In this document: positions 26,988 to 36,610 of the stretch, piece after piece
Layout of the letters: each line of letters begins with the position of its first letter
Numbering within the stretch: the first letter of the stretch is position 1
NCBI GenBank assembly: GCA_900109485.1
Contig: FOAY01000015.1
Span: 1-64,000 of the forward strand
Direction: 5' to 3'
DNA: 64,000 nt
Origin: Kosakonia sacchari
GTDB lineage: Bacteria; Pseudomonadota; Gammaproteobacteria; Enterobacterales; Enterobacteriaceae
Made by a program: the position numbers and the translations under genes
Notes under the pieces: model-generated
Databases searched by the model: none
What the model was told of the DNA's origin: nothing
What the model saw: the letters and a program-made list of their open reading frames with translations, nothing else

Positions 26988-27269
26988 ATGCAATATTCAC
27001 GTTGGTTATGTGCATTACTGCTGGCGGGCGCGGTTCCTGCCTTTGCTGCGCCCGATTCATGCGAGCGGGTCAAGGCGGATATCCAGCAGCGCATCATTAA
27101 TAATGGCGTCCCAGAATCGGGGTTCAGCCTGACAATTGTGCCGAATGACCAGGCAGACCAGGCCGGTTCGCAGGTGGTGGGCCACTGTGCGAATGACACC
27201 TACAAAATTCTCTACACCCGCAACAGCGGCGCTGCCCCACAGAACGATCAGGGCGCCGGCACGCAATAA
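26988..27269 (+). CDS. ynfD: YnfD, DUF1161 periplasmic protein
   Basis: A 93-residue protein with a signal peptide (MQYSRWLCALLLAGAVPAFA) and a DUF1161 mature domain: CERVKADIQQRIINNGVPE and VVGHCANDTYKILYTR, with two conserved Cys likely bonded. The ATG at 26988 is 5 bp after AGGAG; an in-frame ATG at 26982 overlaps that site and is less likely. The same frame is open far upstream to 26421, but that part is antisense to ynfC. Function is unknown. A terminator hairpin follows the stop. Confidence 0.9.
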   Translation: MQYSRWLCALLLAGAVPAFAAPDSCERVKADIQQRIINNGVPESGFSLTIVPNDQADQAGSQVVGHCANDTYKILYTRNSGAAPQNDQGAGTQ

Positions 27270-27279
27270 AACATAATCC

Positions 27280-27300
27280 CCCTGAATATCAGGGGGACTC
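27280..27300 (+). terminator. hairpin after ynfD
   Basis: A CCCCCTGA/TCAGGGGG stem with a 4-base loop, 11 bp after the stop. The T-run is poor, so it may stop transcription weakly. Confidence 0.6.
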
Positions 27301-27308
27301 CCCTGCAG

Positions 27309-27322
27309 TTGATCGTGGTTAA
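27309..27322 (+). promoter_or_regulatory. possible FNR site upstream of ynfE
   Basis: TTGAT-CGTG-GTTAA matches the FNR consensus perfectly in the left half and 3/5 in the right. It lies about 100 bp before the start. E. coli ynfEFGH is FNR-activated, so a site is expected, but this one is weak. Confidence 0.35.
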
Positions 27323-27422
27323 AAACTGCGTACCCCCAAAGGATTACCATAAGCACTTCATTAGCCTGCTTCTAATATGAGCGGGTAATTTCTTTTTATT
27401 ATAAATAATAATGGAGTGAGCT

Positions 27423-29861
27423 ATGTCCGACACTGAACACCAGGGGGGGATCAGCCGACGAACGTTGGTGAAATCCACTGCGTTGGGATCGCTTGCGCTC
27501 GCAGCGGGTGCAATTTCCCTTCCTTTCGGCATGCGCTCCGCCGCAGCCGCCGTACAACAAGCCATGCAACCTGCGCCCGATAAAGTCGTCTGGGGCGCCT
27601 GCTCGGTAAACTGTGGTAGCCGCTGCGCCCTGCGTTTACATGTGCGCGATGACGAAGTGTACTGGGTAGAAACCGATAATACCGGCGATGATGTTTACGG
27701 TAACCACCAGGTCCGCGCCTGCCTGCGCGGGCGTTCGATTCGCCGCCGCATCAACCATCCGGATCGTCTTAACTACCCGATGAAGCGCGTGGGCAAACGC
27801 GGTGAAGGCAAGTTCGTGCGCATTAGCTGGGACGAAGCCCTCGATACGATTGCCAACAGCCTGAAAAGCGTGGTGCAGAAATACGGTAACGAAGCGGTTT
27901 ACATTAACTACTCTTCCGGCATCGTCGGCGGCAACATTACCCGCTCTTCGCCCTCCGCTTCGGTCGTTGCCCGTCTGATGGCGCTATACGGCGGTTTTCT
28001 TAACCAATACGGTACTTACAGCACCGCGCAAATCTCCTGCGCGATGCCTTATACCTACGGCTCCAACGACGGTAACAGCACCTCGGATATCGAAAACACC
28101 AAACTGGTGGTGATGTTCGGCAACAACCCGGCGGAAACTCGCATGAGCGGCGGCGGCATCACTTACTTTCTTGAACAGGCGCGTGAACGCTCGAATGCGC
28201 GAATGATTGTTATCGATCCGCGCTATACCGATACGGCTGCCGGACGCGAAGATGAGTGGGTACCGATTCGTCCGGGTACCGATGCCGCGCTGGTCGCGGG
28301 CATGGCCTGGGTATTGATCAGCGAAAACCTCGTCGACCAGCCGTTCCTCGACAAATATTGCGTCGGTTATGATGAGAAAACCCTGCCAGCCGATGCGCCA
28401 GCCAACAGCCACTACAAAGCGTATATCCTCGGTCAGGGCGATGATGGTATCGCCAAAACGCCGCAGTGGGCGTCGCGCATTACCGGTATTCCGGCCGATA
28501 AAATTATTAAGCTGGCGCGGGAAATTGGCAGCGCCAAACCGGCCTATATTTGTCAGGGCTGGGGGCCGCAGCGTCAGGCCAACGGCGAGTTGACTTCGCG
28601 TGCCATCGCCATGCTGCCGATCCTCACCGGTAACGTGGGCATTAACGGCGGCAACAGCGGCGCGCGTGAATCCACATACACCATTACCATCGAACGTATG
28701 CCGATGCCGGAAAACCCGGTGAAAACGTCGATCTCCTGCTTTACCTGGACGGATGCCATTGCCCGCGGCCCGGAAATGACCGCCAAACGCGACGGTGTGC
28801 GCGGCAAAGATAAACTCGATGTGCCGATCAAATTCATCTGGAACTACGCCGGTAACACCATCACCAATCAGCACGGCGATATCAACCGAACCCACGATAT
28901 CCTGCAGGACGACAGCAAATGCGAAATGATTGTGGTCATTGAGAACTTTATGACCTCTTCGGCAATGTATGCCGACATTCTGCTGCCGGATCTGATGACC
29001 GTTGAACAGGAAGACATTATTCCGAACGACTACGCAGGAAATATGGGCTATCTGATCTTCCTGCAGCCGGTCACCGCGCCGAAATTCGAGCGCAAACCGA
29101 TCTACTGGATTACCAGCGAAATCGCCCGTCGTCTGGGGCCGGATATCTACCAGAAGTTCACCGAAGGCCGCACCCAGCAAGAGTGGCTGAAGTATCTGTA
29201 CGCCAAAATGGTCGCCAAAGATCCGCAGTTGCCCTCCTATGAAGCGCTCAAAGCGATGGGGATTTATAAGCGCAAAGATCCGAACGGACACTTTGTCGCC
29301 TACAAAAAATTCCGCGATGATCCGGTCGCTAACCCGCTGAAAACGCCCTCTGGAAAAATTGAAATCTACTCCAGCCAACTGGCGAAAATCGCCAACAGCT
29401 GGGAGCTGGAGAAAGACGAAGTCATCAGTCCGTTGCCGGTTTACGCTTCAACCTTTGAAGGCTGGGACGATCCGGCGCGCGAGAAATTCCCGTTGCAACT
29501 GTTCGGGTTCCACTACAAAGCCCGTACGCACTCCAGCTACGGCAACATTGATGTGCTGAAAGAGGCCTGCCGCCAGGAAGTGTGGATCAACCCCATTGAT
29601 GCCGAGCGTCGCGGTATCAAACATGGCGATATGGTGCGCGTCTTTAACGAGCGCGGCGAAGTGCGCATTGCGGCGAAAGTAACACCGCGCATCATGCCGG
29701 GCGTCAGCGCCATGGGCCAGGGGGCCTGGCACCAGGCCAACATGGAAGGTGACCGTGTCGATCATGGCGGCTGCATGAATACGCTGACCACCCACCGCCC
29801 GTCGCCGCTGGCGAAAGGCAACCCACAGCATACCAATCTGGTCGATATTCAGAAGGTTTGA
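27423..29861 (+). CDS. ynfE: YnfE/F, DMSO-reductase-type molybdoenzyme A subunit
   Basis: An 812-residue bis-MGD molybdoenzyme. A Tat signal (SRRTLV, residues 11-16) shows folded export. The [4Fe-4S] ligands C..C...C are in GACSVNCGSRCALRL with the fourth in RACLRG. The molybdopterin-binding body runs from about 100 to 680, with a C-terminal MGD domain. It is much closer to E. coli YnfE/YnfF (selenate reductase) than to DmsA. E. coli has two paralogues in tandem; only one is here. It forms the catalytic subunit with the next two gene products on the periplasmic side. The substrate may be selenate or an S/N-oxide. Confidence 0.93.
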   Translation: MSDTEHQGGISRRTLVKSTALGSLALAAGAISLPFGMRSAAAAVQQAMQPAPDKVVWGACSVNCGSRCALRLHVRDDEVYWVETDNTGDDVYGNHQVRACLRGRSIRRRINHPDRLNYPMKRVGKRGEGKFVRISWDEALDTIANSLKSVVQKYGNEAVYINYSSGIVGGNITRSSPSASVVARLMALYGGFLNQYGTYSTAQISCAMPYTYGSNDGNSTSDIENTKLVVMFGNNPAETRMSGGGITYFLEQARERSNARMIVIDPRYTDTAAGREDEWVPIRPGTDAALVAGMAWVLISENLVDQPFLDKYCVGYDEKTLPADAPANSHYKAYILGQGDDGIAKTPQWASRITGIPADKIIKLAREIGSAKPAYICQGWGPQRQANGELTSRAIAMLPILTGNVGINGGNSGARESTYTITIERMPMPENPVKTSISCFTWTDAIARGPEMTAKRDGVRGKDKLDVPIKFIWNYAGNTITNQHGDINRTHDILQDDSKCEMIVVIENFMTSSAMYADILLPDLMTVEQEDIIPNDYAGNMGYLIFLQPVTAPKFERKPIYWITSEIARRLGPDIYQKFTEGRTQQEWLKYLYAKMVAKDPQLPSYEALKAMGIYKRKDPNGHFVAYKKFRDDPVANPLKTPSGKIEIYSSQLAKIANSWELEKDEVISPLPVYASTFEGWDDPAREKFPLQLFGFHYKARTHSSYGNIDVLKEACRQEVWINPIDAERRGIKHGDMVRVFNERGEVRIAAKVTPRIMPGVSAMGQGAWHQANMEGDRVDHGGCMNTLTTHRPSPLAKGNPQHTNLVDIQKV

Positions 29862-29871
29862 GGAGTAACCG

Positions 29872-30489
29872 ATGACAACTCAGTATGGATTTTTTATTGA
29901 CTCCAGCCGTTGCACCGGTTGCAAAACCTGCGAGCTGGCCTGTAAAGATTACAAAGACTTAACCCCGGATGTCAGCTTCCGCCGCGTGTATGAATACGCC
30001 GGCGGCAACTGGCAGGAAGATAACGGTATCTGGCAGCAGAACGTCTTTGCTTACTACCTTTCTATCTCCTGCAACCATTGTGAAGATCCGGCCTGTACCA
30101 AAGTGTGCCCAAGCGGCGCGATGCATAAGCGTGAAGATGGTTTTGTGGTGGTGGACGAAGATGTCTGCATCGGCTGCCGCTACTGCCATATGGCCTGCCC
30201 CTACGGCGCGCCGCAATACGATGCCGCGAAGGGACACATGACCAAGTGCGACGGCTGCCACGATCGTGTTGCAGAGGGGAAAAAACCCATCTGCGTCGAA
30301 TCCTGCCCGCTGCGCGCGCTGGATTTCGGCCCAATCGAGGAACTGCGCAAGCAGCACGGTTCGCTTGCCGCGGTCGCGCCATTCCCGGCAGCGCACTTTA
30401 CCCGGCCGAATATCGTGATCAAACCTAACGCCAATAGCCGCCCGACGGGTGATACCACCGGCTATCTGGCCAATCCGCAGGAGGTATGA
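29872..30489 (+). CDS. ynfG: YnfG, DmsB-type iron-sulfur subunit
   Basis: A 205-residue electron-transfer subunit with four ferredoxin-type cysteine clusters: CTGCKTCELACKD at the N-terminus, CNHCEDPACTKVCPSG, CIGCRYCHMACPYGAPQ and CDGCHDRV with CVESCP. They hold four [4Fe-4S] centres that pass electrons from the membrane subunit to the molybdenum subunit. It starts 10 bp after ynfE, with an AGGAG ribosome site. It has no signal of its own and is probably carried out with the A subunit by Tat. Confidence 0.94.
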   Translation: MTTQYGFFIDSSRCTGCKTCELACKDYKDLTPDVSFRRVYEYAGGNWQEDNGIWQQNVFAYYLSISCNHCEDPACTKVCPSGAMHKREDGFVVVDEDVCIGCRYCHMACPYGAPQYDAAKGHMTKCDGCHDRVAEGKKPICVESCPLRALDFGPIEELRKQHGSLAAVAPFPAAHFTRPNIVIKPNANSRPTGDTTGYLANPQEV

Positions 30490-30490
30490 G

Positions 30491-31348
30491 ATGGGAAACG
30501 GATGGCATGAATGGCCGCTGGTACTGTTTACGGTACTGGGCCAGTGTGTGGCTGGCGGCCTGATTGTAAGCGGTATCGTCTGGATGAACGCCAACGACGA
30601 TCGCATCGGACAAGTGCGCATTGTACGCAGCCAGGTTCTCCTGTGGGTGCTGATGGGCATCGGTTTTATCGCCTCGATGATGCACCTCGGTTCGCCGCTG
30701 CGCGCCTTTAACTCGCTGAACCGCGTCGGTGCATCGGCGCTCAGTAATGAAATCGCTGCCGGTTCTCTCTTCTTCGCCGTCGGTGGTTTCTGGTGGCTGG
30801 TAAGCTGGCTGGGGAAAATGCCTGCCAGCTTAAGCCGCATCTGGCTGGCGATCAGCATGTTGCTTGGCGTGCTGTTTGTCTGGGCCATGACGCGGGTCTA
30901 CCAAATCGACACCGTGCCGACCTGGCATAACGGCTACACCACGGCGGCATTTTTCCTGACTATGCTGGTGGGCGGCCCGCTGCTGGCCGCGCTGCTGCTG
31001 CGTCTGGCGGGTATCCGTTTTCGCGCCTCGCGCTTCGCCGCGTTAAGCGTTGCGGCGTTTATTGCCAGCATTGCCGTCGTGATGCTGCAAAGCCAGCAAC
31101 TGGGCGAAATCCACAGTTCCGTCCAGCAGGCGGTCGCGCTGGTACCGGATTACGCTATGCTGCAAGTGGTGCGGCTACTGCTGGTTGCGCTCGGTCTGGG
31201 CTGCTGGATCTGCCCGCTGGTGATGCGTAAACAGCCGCAGGCGCTCAGCCTGCTGCTTGGCATCGTGCTGGTCGCTGCCGGGGAAGTGATCGGGCGCGGC
31301 CTTTTCTATGGGCTGCATATGACCGTAGGCGTCGCCGTTGCCGGTTGA
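30491..31348 (+). CDS. ynfH: YnfH, DmsC-type membrane anchor
   Basis: A 285-residue protein with eight predicted membrane helices, matching DmsC/YnfH. It anchors the AB dimer on the outer face of the inner membrane and oxidises menaquinol. Its start at 30491 lies one base after the ynfG stop, indicating translational coupling; an in-frame ATG at 30449 lies within ynfG and is not needed. A REP-like palindrome follows before dmsD. Confidence 0.93.
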   Translation: MGNGWHEWPLVLFTVLGQCVAGGLIVSGIVWMNANDDRIGQVRIVRSQVLLWVLMGIGFIASMMHLGSPLRAFNSLNRVGASALSNEIAAGSLFFAVGGFWWLVSWLGKMPASLSRIWLAISMLLGVLFVWAMTRVYQIDTVPTWHNGYTTAAFFLTMLVGGPLLAALLLRLAGIRFRASRFAALSVAAFIASIAVVMLQSQQLGEIHSSVQQAVALVPDYAMLQVVRLLLVALGLGCWICPLVMRKQPQALSLLLGIVLVAAGEVIGRGLFYGLHMTVGVAVAG

Positions 31349-31356
31349 TGATGTTC

Positions 31357-31410
31357 GCACCCGGCCTGTGCCGCATGCTGCGCAGGCCGGATAAACACCG
31401 CGCCATCCGG
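31357..31410. repeat. REP-like palindrome between ynfH and dmsD
   Basis: Arms CCGGCCTGTG and CGCAGGCCGG flank GCCGCATGCTG, followed by ATAAACACCGCGCCATCCGG, the usual REP sequence. Inside an operon it may stabilise the upstream ynfEGH part of the message and lower dmsD expression. Confidence 0.75.
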
Positions 31411-31429
31411 CCATTTTTCAGGATCAAAC

Positions 31430-32040
31430 ATGACTGACCTAACCGCTGAAAATTTTATCGTGACCGCCCGCGTGCTGGGCGCGCTGTTTTACTACCCGCC
31501 GCAGAGCGAGCAGTGCCAGCCGCTGATTGCCGCGTTCACGCGGGGCGACTGGGCAGAACAGTGGCCGCTCCCGCAAAGCGACCTTACTCCGCTGGTGGCT
31601 GAGTTCGCCGCTCCGTGTGACGAACCGCTGTCTGAAGCCTGGCAGCGCCTGTTTATTGGCCCGTGGGCGCTGCCTGCGCCGCCGTGGGGTTCCGTATGGC
31701 TGGATAAAGAATCTGTGCTGTTTGGCGATTCCACGCTGGCGCTGCGCCAGTGGATGCGGGAAAACAATATCGCCTTCGACAGCCAGCAAAATGAGCCGGA
31801 GGATCACTTTGGCGCACTGCTATTACTGGCGGCATGGCTGGCTGAAGAAGGAAATACCTCCGCCTGCGATCGGCTACTGGCCTGGCATCTGCTGCCGTGG
31901 GCCGGGCGTTTTCTGACGGTTTTTCCGACGAAGCGCAGCATCCGTTCTGGCGCGCTGCCGGAAAACTGGCTCAATTGACGCTCGCGCAGTGGCAATCTCG
32001 CTTACTGATTCCGGTCGCGCAAAAACCGCTGTTTCGTTAA
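31430..32040 (+). pseudogene. dmsD: dmsD chaperone gene with a one-base frameshift
   Basis: DmsD is the cytoplasmic redox-enzyme maturation protein that binds the Tat leader of DmsA/YnfE. The first about 164 codons match DmsD (WQRLFIGPWALPAPPWGSVWL, EPEDHFGALLLLAAWLAEEG). At a run of five T (31920-31924) the frame then shifts and stops at 31978 after unrelated residues. Adding one T restores the native C-terminus (SDEAQHPFWRAAGKLAQLTL, then AQWQSRLLIPVAQKPLFR) up to the TAA at 32038-32040, exactly where E. coli DmsD ends. The intact downstream sequence points to a very recent mutation or a homopolymer sequencing error. As read, the product is 182 residues with a wrong tail. Confidence 0.85.
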
Positions 32041-32325
32041 TCCTTTCCCGGTGTAACCGCCGGGATTTTCACACTTCCCTTTCACTCGCATGTGACAATG
32101 TCACTTTGACGCTGCGTTTTTAAGACAATTCATTACTTACGGTTCGCAACCGTGACCTCATCAGGTCTGGCGTCACGGCTCTTCGCCAGCCGGGCGGAAA
32201 GGAAATGCGCCCTTCACTGGAATCCTTCCCTGGTGCTTGCTATAGGTCAGTTCACCCTGCCGAACATGGCATAACAACACGCAACGCCCGTTGCCATAAC
32301 GCATGCAATCAGGGAGATACATGCA
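32041..32325. other. 285-bp control region of the osmU operon
   Basis: No gene seen. It lies between dmsD and the first osmU gene and must hold the osmU promoter. An AGGGAG ribosome site is at 32311-32316. I could not pick a convincing -35/-10 pair by eye. Confidence 0.5.
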
Positions 32326-33036
32326 ATGCAATTATCCGTACTTAACCGCCCCCTGCTGTTTATCGTCGGGATCGCCATTGTTCTGACCCTGCTGACCTGG
32401 GGAATTGGTCTGGACACCCTCAAAGCCCGCCAGGTCGATCTGCTTTATCTCGGGCAGCAGCATCTGATTCTGGTGTTCAGCTCAATGTTCTTCGCCCTGC
32501 TGGTCGGTATTCCGAGCGGTATCGCGCTCAGCCGTCCTGCCGCGCGCGGCGTGGCGGAACACGTGATGCAAATCTTTAATGTCGGCAATACGCTGCCGCC
32601 GCTCGCCGTTCTGGCGCTGGCAATGGTGGTGATCGGCATTGGCGATACGCCCGCGATCATTGCGCTGTTCCTCGCGTCGCTGCTGCCGATTGTGCGTAAC
32701 ACCTACGCCGGTCTGTGTTCGGTGCCCGCGTCGTTAATTGAAGCGGCGAACGGCATCGGTATGACCAAATGGCAACGCCTGCGCCAGGTGGAGATCCCCA
32801 CTGCCATGCCGGTGATCCTCTCCGGGGTGCGTATTGCCACCGCTATCAATGTTGGAACGGCTCCGCTGGCATTTCTGATTGGTGCCAACAGCTATGGCGA
32901 GCTGATCTTTCCGGGAATCTACCTGAACGACTTTCCCACGCTGATTTTAGGCGCGGCGGCCACCGCGCTGTTCGCCCTGATCCTCGACACCCTGCTGGCG
33001 GCGCTGGGCCGCTTCCTTAGCCCGCACACGGCCTGA
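32326..33036 (+). CDS. osmY: OsmY-type permease of the OsmU osmoprotectant ABC transporter
   Basis: A 236-residue permease with about six membrane helices and the EAA-type loop [20 protein letters not shown] that contacts the ATPase. It belongs to the OsmU (osmVWXY) system described in Salmonella, which takes up glycine betaine and choline-O-sulfate at high osmolarity. The cassette also lies beside the dms genes in Salmonella. Genes run permease, binding protein, permease, ATPase with tight spacing. The name clashes with the unrelated E. coli periplasmic OsmY. The start at 32326 is chosen for the [14 protein letters not shown]-terminus; an overlapping ATG at 32321 is out of frame. Confidence 0.87.
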   Translation: MQLSVLNRPLLFIVGIAIVLTLLTWGIGLDTLKARQVDLLYLGQQHLILVFSSMFFALLVGIPSGIALSRPAARGVAEHVMQIFNVGNTLPPLAVLALAMVVIGIGDTPAIIALFLASLLPIVRNTYAGLCSVPASLIEAANGIGMTKWQRLRQVEIPTAMPVILSGVRIATAINVGTAPLAFLIGANSYGELIFPGIYLNDFPTLILGAAATALFALILDTLLAALGRFLSPHTA

Positions 33037-33056
33037 TAACAACAAGAGGGAACCTG

Positions 33057-33959
33057 ATGAAACGATTGACCCGCTTGCTCGGCGCGCTTGCCGCTGCGGC
33101 CTTATTTTCCGCCAGCGCGCACGCCGCGCCGCTGATTCTGGCGACCAAAAGTTTTACCGAGCAGAACATCTTGTCGGCGATGACCGTGCAGTATCTGCAA
33201 AAACGCGGTTTTCAGGTGCAGCCGCAGACCAATATCGCCACGGTGATCTCACGTAATGCGATGATCAATAAGCAAATTGATATGACATGGGAGTACACCG
33301 GCACCTCGCTGATTATCTTCAACCACATTAACCAGCGCATGTCGCCACAAGCGTCTTACGAGACGGTAAAACGCCTCGACGCTAAACACGGCCTGGTGTG
33401 GCTGAAACCGGCCAACATGAATAACACCTACGCCTTTGCCATGCAGCGTAAGCGGGCGGATGCCGAACACATCACCACCCTGTCGCAGATGGTGGCGAAG
33501 ATTGAACAGATCCGTAAAACCGATCCCAAACACAACTGGCTGCTGGGGCTGGATCTGGAGTTCGCCGGGCGCAGCGACGGCATGAAACCCCTGCAACAGG
33601 CTTATGCAATGGGGCTGGATCGCCCGCAAATCCGCCAGATGGATCCGGGGCTGGTCTATAACGCCATCCGCGATGGCTTTGTCGATGCCGGGCTGATCTA
33701 CACCACCGACGGACGCGTGAAAGGCTTCGATCTCAAAGTGCTGGAAGATGACAAAGGTTTCTTCCCGAGTTATGCGGTCACGCCTGTGGTGCGTGAAGAT
33801 ACGCTGAAAGCCAATCCGGGGCTGGAAGAGGCGCTGAACACCCTTTCGGGGCTGTTAAATAACGACGTCATTATGACGCTTAACGCCAAAGTCGATATTG
33901 ACCACCAGACGCCGCAGCAAGTCGCCCGCGATTTCCTGCATGAAAAAGGGTTGTTGTAA
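33057..33959 (+). CDS. osmX: OsmX, periplasmic substrate-binding protein of OsmU
   Basis: A 300-residue binding protein with a clear signal peptide ([20 protein letters not shown], cleavage near AHA-AP). The mature part begins with [17 protein letters not shown], a hallmark of OpuAC/OpuBC-type osmoprotectant-binding proteins, and has [14 protein letters not shown] and later aromatic residues for the quaternary-amine cage. It hands glycine betaine or choline-O-sulfate to the two permeases. It is 20 bp after the first permease gene in the same operon, with an AAGAGG ribosome site. Confidence 0.92.
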   Translation: MKRLTRLLGALAAAALFSASAHAAPLILATKSFTEQNILSAMTVQYLQKRGFQVQPQTNIATVISRNAMINKQIDMTWEYTGTSLIIFNHINQRMSPQASYETVKRLDAKHGLVWLKPANMNNTYAFAMQRKRADAEHITTLSQMVAKIEQIRKTDPKHNWLLGLDLEFAGRSDGMKPLQQAYAMGLDRPQIRQMDPGLVYNAIRDGFVDAGLIYTTDGRVKGFDLKVLEDDKGFFPSYAVTPVVREDTLKANPGLEEALNTLSGLLNNDVIMTLNAKVDIDHQTPQQVARDFLHEKGLL

Positions 33960-33968
33960 GGAGAGCCT

Positions 33969-34616
33969 ATGGAGACGATTCATTACATGATGGACAACGC
34001 AGGCTATCTGGCGAGCCTTACCTTCCAGCATTTGTGGCTGGTACTGCTGGCCGTTGGCCTGGCGATTATCATCGGCGTTCCGCTCGGCGTTCTGATTGTG
34101 CGCCATAAGTGGCTGGCGACGCCGGTTCTCGGGCTGGCAACGCTGGTGCTGACCATTCCGTCAATTGCCCTGTTCGGATTGATGATTCCGCTGTTTTCGC
34201 TGATCGGTCAGGGGATTGGCGCCCTGCCCGCCATCACCGCCGTCTTTCTCTATTCACTGCTACCGATTGTGCGTAACACGCACACGGCGCTGGATAGCCT
34301 GTCACCGGAGCTGCGCGAAGCCGGACGCGGCATCGGCATGACCTTCTGGCAACGCCTGCGCTGGGTCGAAATTCCGATGGCGCTGCCGGTGATTTTCGGC
34401 GGTATCCGCACGGCTGTGGTGATGAATATCGGCGTGATGGCCATTGCCGCCGTCATTGGCGCAGGCGGCCTGGGATTGTTGTTGCTGAACGGAATTGGCA
34501 GCAGCGACATTCGTATGTTAATTGCCGGTGCGCTGATGATTTGCGTGCTCGCGATTGTGCTCGACTGGTTATTGCACCGCTTACAACTGGTGCTGACGCC
34601 GAAGGGGATTCGCTAA
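33969..34616 (+). CDS. osmW: OsmW, second permease of OsmU
   Basis: A 215-residue BPD-type permease with five or six membrane helices and the coupling loop EAGRGIGMTFWQRLRWVEIPM. It is a paralogue of the first permease and should form a heterodimer with it. The start lies 9 bp after osmX behind GGAGAG; its stop overlaps the ATPase start by one base (TAATG). Confidence 0.92.
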   Translation: METIHYMMDNAGYLASLTFQHLWLVLLAVGLAIIIGVPLGVLIVRHKWLATPVLGLATLVLTIPSIALFGLMIPLFSLIGQGIGALPAITAVFLYSLLPIVRNTHTALDSLSPELREAGRGIGMTFWQRLRWVEIPMALPVIFGGIRTAVVMNIGVMAIAAVIGAGGLGLLLLNGIGSSDIRMLIAGALMICVLAIVLDWLLHRLQLVLTPKGIR

Positions 34617-35761
34617 TGATTAAACTGGAAAATCTGACCAAACAATTTACGCAGAAAAACGGCCAGACCGTTAAGGCTGTCGATAACGTCAATCTGAATG
34701 TACCGGAAGGTGAAATGTGCGTACTGCTCGGCCCTTCCGGCTGCGGTAAAACCACCACGCTGAAGATGATCAACCGCCTGATTGCACCGAGCAGCGGCTC
34801 GATTTTCATCAACGGCGAAGACACCAGCGCCATGGATACCGTCACCCTGCGGCGCAACATTGGCTACGTGATTCAGCAGATTGGTCTGTTTCCCAATATG
34901 ACCATCGAAGAGAACATTACCGTGGTGCCGCGCATGCTGGGCTGGGACAAAACGCGCTGTAAAAGCCGTGCCGAAGAGTTAATGGAGATGGTGGCGCTGG
35001 ATGCGAAAAAATTCCTTCATCGCTACCCGCGCGAAATGTCCGGCGGCCAACAGCAGCGCATTGGCGTGATCCGCGCGCTGGCGTCCGATCCGCCAGTACT
35101 GCTGATGGATGAGCCATTCGGCGCCGTCGATCCCATCAACCGTGAAGTGATCCAGAACCAGTTCCTTGAGATGCAGCGCAAGCTGAAAAAAACCGTCATG
35201 CTGGTCAGCCACGATATCGATGAAGCGCTGAAGCTCGGCGATCGTATTGCGGTGTTCCGCCAGGGACGCATAGTTCAGTGCGCCAGCCCGGATGAGCTAC
35301 TGGCCAAACCGGCCAATGAATTTGTCGGTTCATTTGTCGGCCAGGATCGCACGCTGAAGCGGCTGCTGCTGGTTTCCGCAGGCGATGTCACCGATCAGCA
35401 GCCGACGATTACGGTGCGGGAATCCACTCCGGCGGCGGAAGCCTTTGCCACCATGGATGACAACGATATTCGCGCCATTACCGTCGTGGATTCGGCGGGT
35501 AAACCGCTGGGCTTTGTTAAACGTCGCGAAGCGCGAAACGCGCCGGGCAGGTGTGCCGAGTTGCTGCATCCGTTCCGCATTACCGGGAAAGCGGAGGATA
35601 ACCTGCGCGTGGTACTGTCACGGCTGTACGAAAGCAACACCAGCTGGATGCCGATTGTCGATGAGGACGGCCGTTATAACGGTGAAATTTCGCAGGACTA
35701 TATTGCAGAGTATTTAAGTTCGGGCAGAACGCGCCGGGTACTGAATATTCATGATGCATAA
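34616..35761 (+). CDS. osmV: OsmV, ATP-binding subunit of OsmU
   Basis: A 381-residue ABC ATPase. Walker A is GPSGCGKTTT (about residues 39-48), the signature MSGGQQQRIGV, and Walker B VLLMDEPFGAVD. After the nucleotide-binding domain come about 120 residues with two CBS domains (TVRESTPAAEAFATMDDNDI... and SRLYESNTSWMPIVDEDG), which sense ionic strength in related transporters such as OpuA. The start at 34616 overlaps the osmW stop; upstream starts would lie within osmW. It is followed by a bidirectional terminator. Confidence 0.93.
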   Translation: MIKLENLTKQFTQKNGQTVKAVDNVNLNVPEGEMCVLLGPSGCGKTTTLKMINRLIAPSSGSIFINGEDTSAMDTVTLRRNIGYVIQQIGLFPNMTIEENITVVPRMLGWDKTRCKSRAEELMEMVALDAKKFLHRYPREMSGGQQQRIGVIRALASDPPVLLMDEPFGAVDPINREVIQNQFLEMQRKLKKTVMLVSHDIDEALKLGDRIAVFRQGRIVQCASPDELLAKPANEFVGSFVGQDRTLKRLLLVSAGDVTDQQPTITVRESTPAAEAFATMDDNDIRAITVVDSAGKPLGFVKRREARNAPGRCAELLHPFRITGKAEDNLRVVLSRLYESNTSWMPIVDEDGRYNGEISQDYIAEYLSSGRTRRVLNIHDA

Positions 35762-35763
35762 CA

Positions 35764-35787
35764 AAAGCCCCTCAGATGAGGGGCTTG
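35764..35787. terminator. bidirectional terminator osmV/bioD2
   Basis: An AAGCCCCTC/GAGGGGCTT stem with a 4-base loop between the convergent osmV and bioD2 genes, with A and T tracts on the two sides. Confidence 0.85.
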
Positions 35788-35789
35788 TT

Positions 35790-36485
35790 TCAGGCGAGGA
35801 TGCGGTCGGCGACTAACATGCCGGTCGCCATCTGCAAATTGATATATTGCGCCAGATCGCGCTGCTCGGCGCGCGGCAGATAAGGTAACTCGCCCACCAG
35901 CGGCGCAGGCAGTTTTTTGCTCAGCACATTGATAATTTCGGCGTAATGCGCCAGCCCCGGGTTGATACGGTTCGCCACCCAGCCAATCAGCGGCAGACCG
36001 TCGCTGGCAATCGCCTGCGCAGTCAGCAAAGCGTGGTTAATGCAGCCTTCCTGGATACCCACCACCATCACCACCGCCATCTGCTCCTGTACCACCCACT
36101 CGGAGAGCGGGCGTAAATCATTCATCAGGCTGCGCCAGCCGCCGGTTCCCTCGACCACCACGTGATCGACCTTTTCGCACAGGTTGAGCAGCCCGTTAGA
36201 AAGCAGGCTGTAATTGATGGGGCAACTGTGCGCAACGCTACTTTCCTCTTCGCTCAGAGCAATGGGGTTTATCGCCTGATAAGGTAAATCCAGCGAGGAA
36301 ACGCTTTGCAGTACCAGTGCGTCTTTGTTGCGCAATCCTTCCGGCGTCTCTTTGCTTCCTTTCGCAACAGGTTTGTAACCTGCCACTGTTTTGCCGCTGG
36401 CAGCCAGCGCCTGGAGAAGCGCGCGGGATGCCACTGTCTTCCCGACAGAAGTGTCTGTACCCGTTACAAAGAAACGCTTAAGCAT
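35790..36485 (-). CDS. bioD2: BioD2, dethiobiotin synthetase paralogue
   Basis: A 231-residue P-loop enzyme. The N-terminal GTDTSVGKT (residues 8-16) is the ATP site and EGTGGWRSL the second phosphate-binding motif. It is the orthologue of E. coli YnfK (BioD2), a paralogue of BioD that forms dethiobiotin from diaminopelargonic acid, ATP and CO2 but is not the main biotin-operon enzyme. The start at 36485 (MLKRFFVTGTDTSVG) fits the family. It is next to mlc, as in E. coli, and probably transcribed separately. Confidence 0.93.
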   Translation of the reverse strand: MLKRFFVTGTDTSVGKTVASRALLQALAASGKTVAGYKPVAKGSKETPEGLRNKDALVLQSVSSLDLPYQAINPIALSEEESSVAHSCPINYSLLSNGLLNLCEKVDHVVVEGTGGWRSLMNDLRPLSEWVVQEQMAVVMVVGIQEGCINHALLTAQAIASDGLPLIGWVANRINPGLAHYAEIINVLSKKLPAPLVGELPYLPRAEQRDLAQYINLQMATGMLVADRILA

Positions 36486-36610
36486 CTCGATTTCCACCGT
36501 TGTTCTACGAAAATATAAACCAGGAGAATAATTCAGTGGGGAAAGTCTAAGATAAGTATCATCGGCCCAGCTTGAGGTAGCGCAATTTTTGCGACAACAG
36601 TGTAAAAATG

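Noticed and set aside
27984..29378. 464-codon open frame antisense to ynfE
   Set aside because: It lies wholly inside a well-supported molybdoenzyme gene. Its His/Arg-rich composition is the usual shadow of a GC-rich coding strand, and it has no ribosome site or motif.
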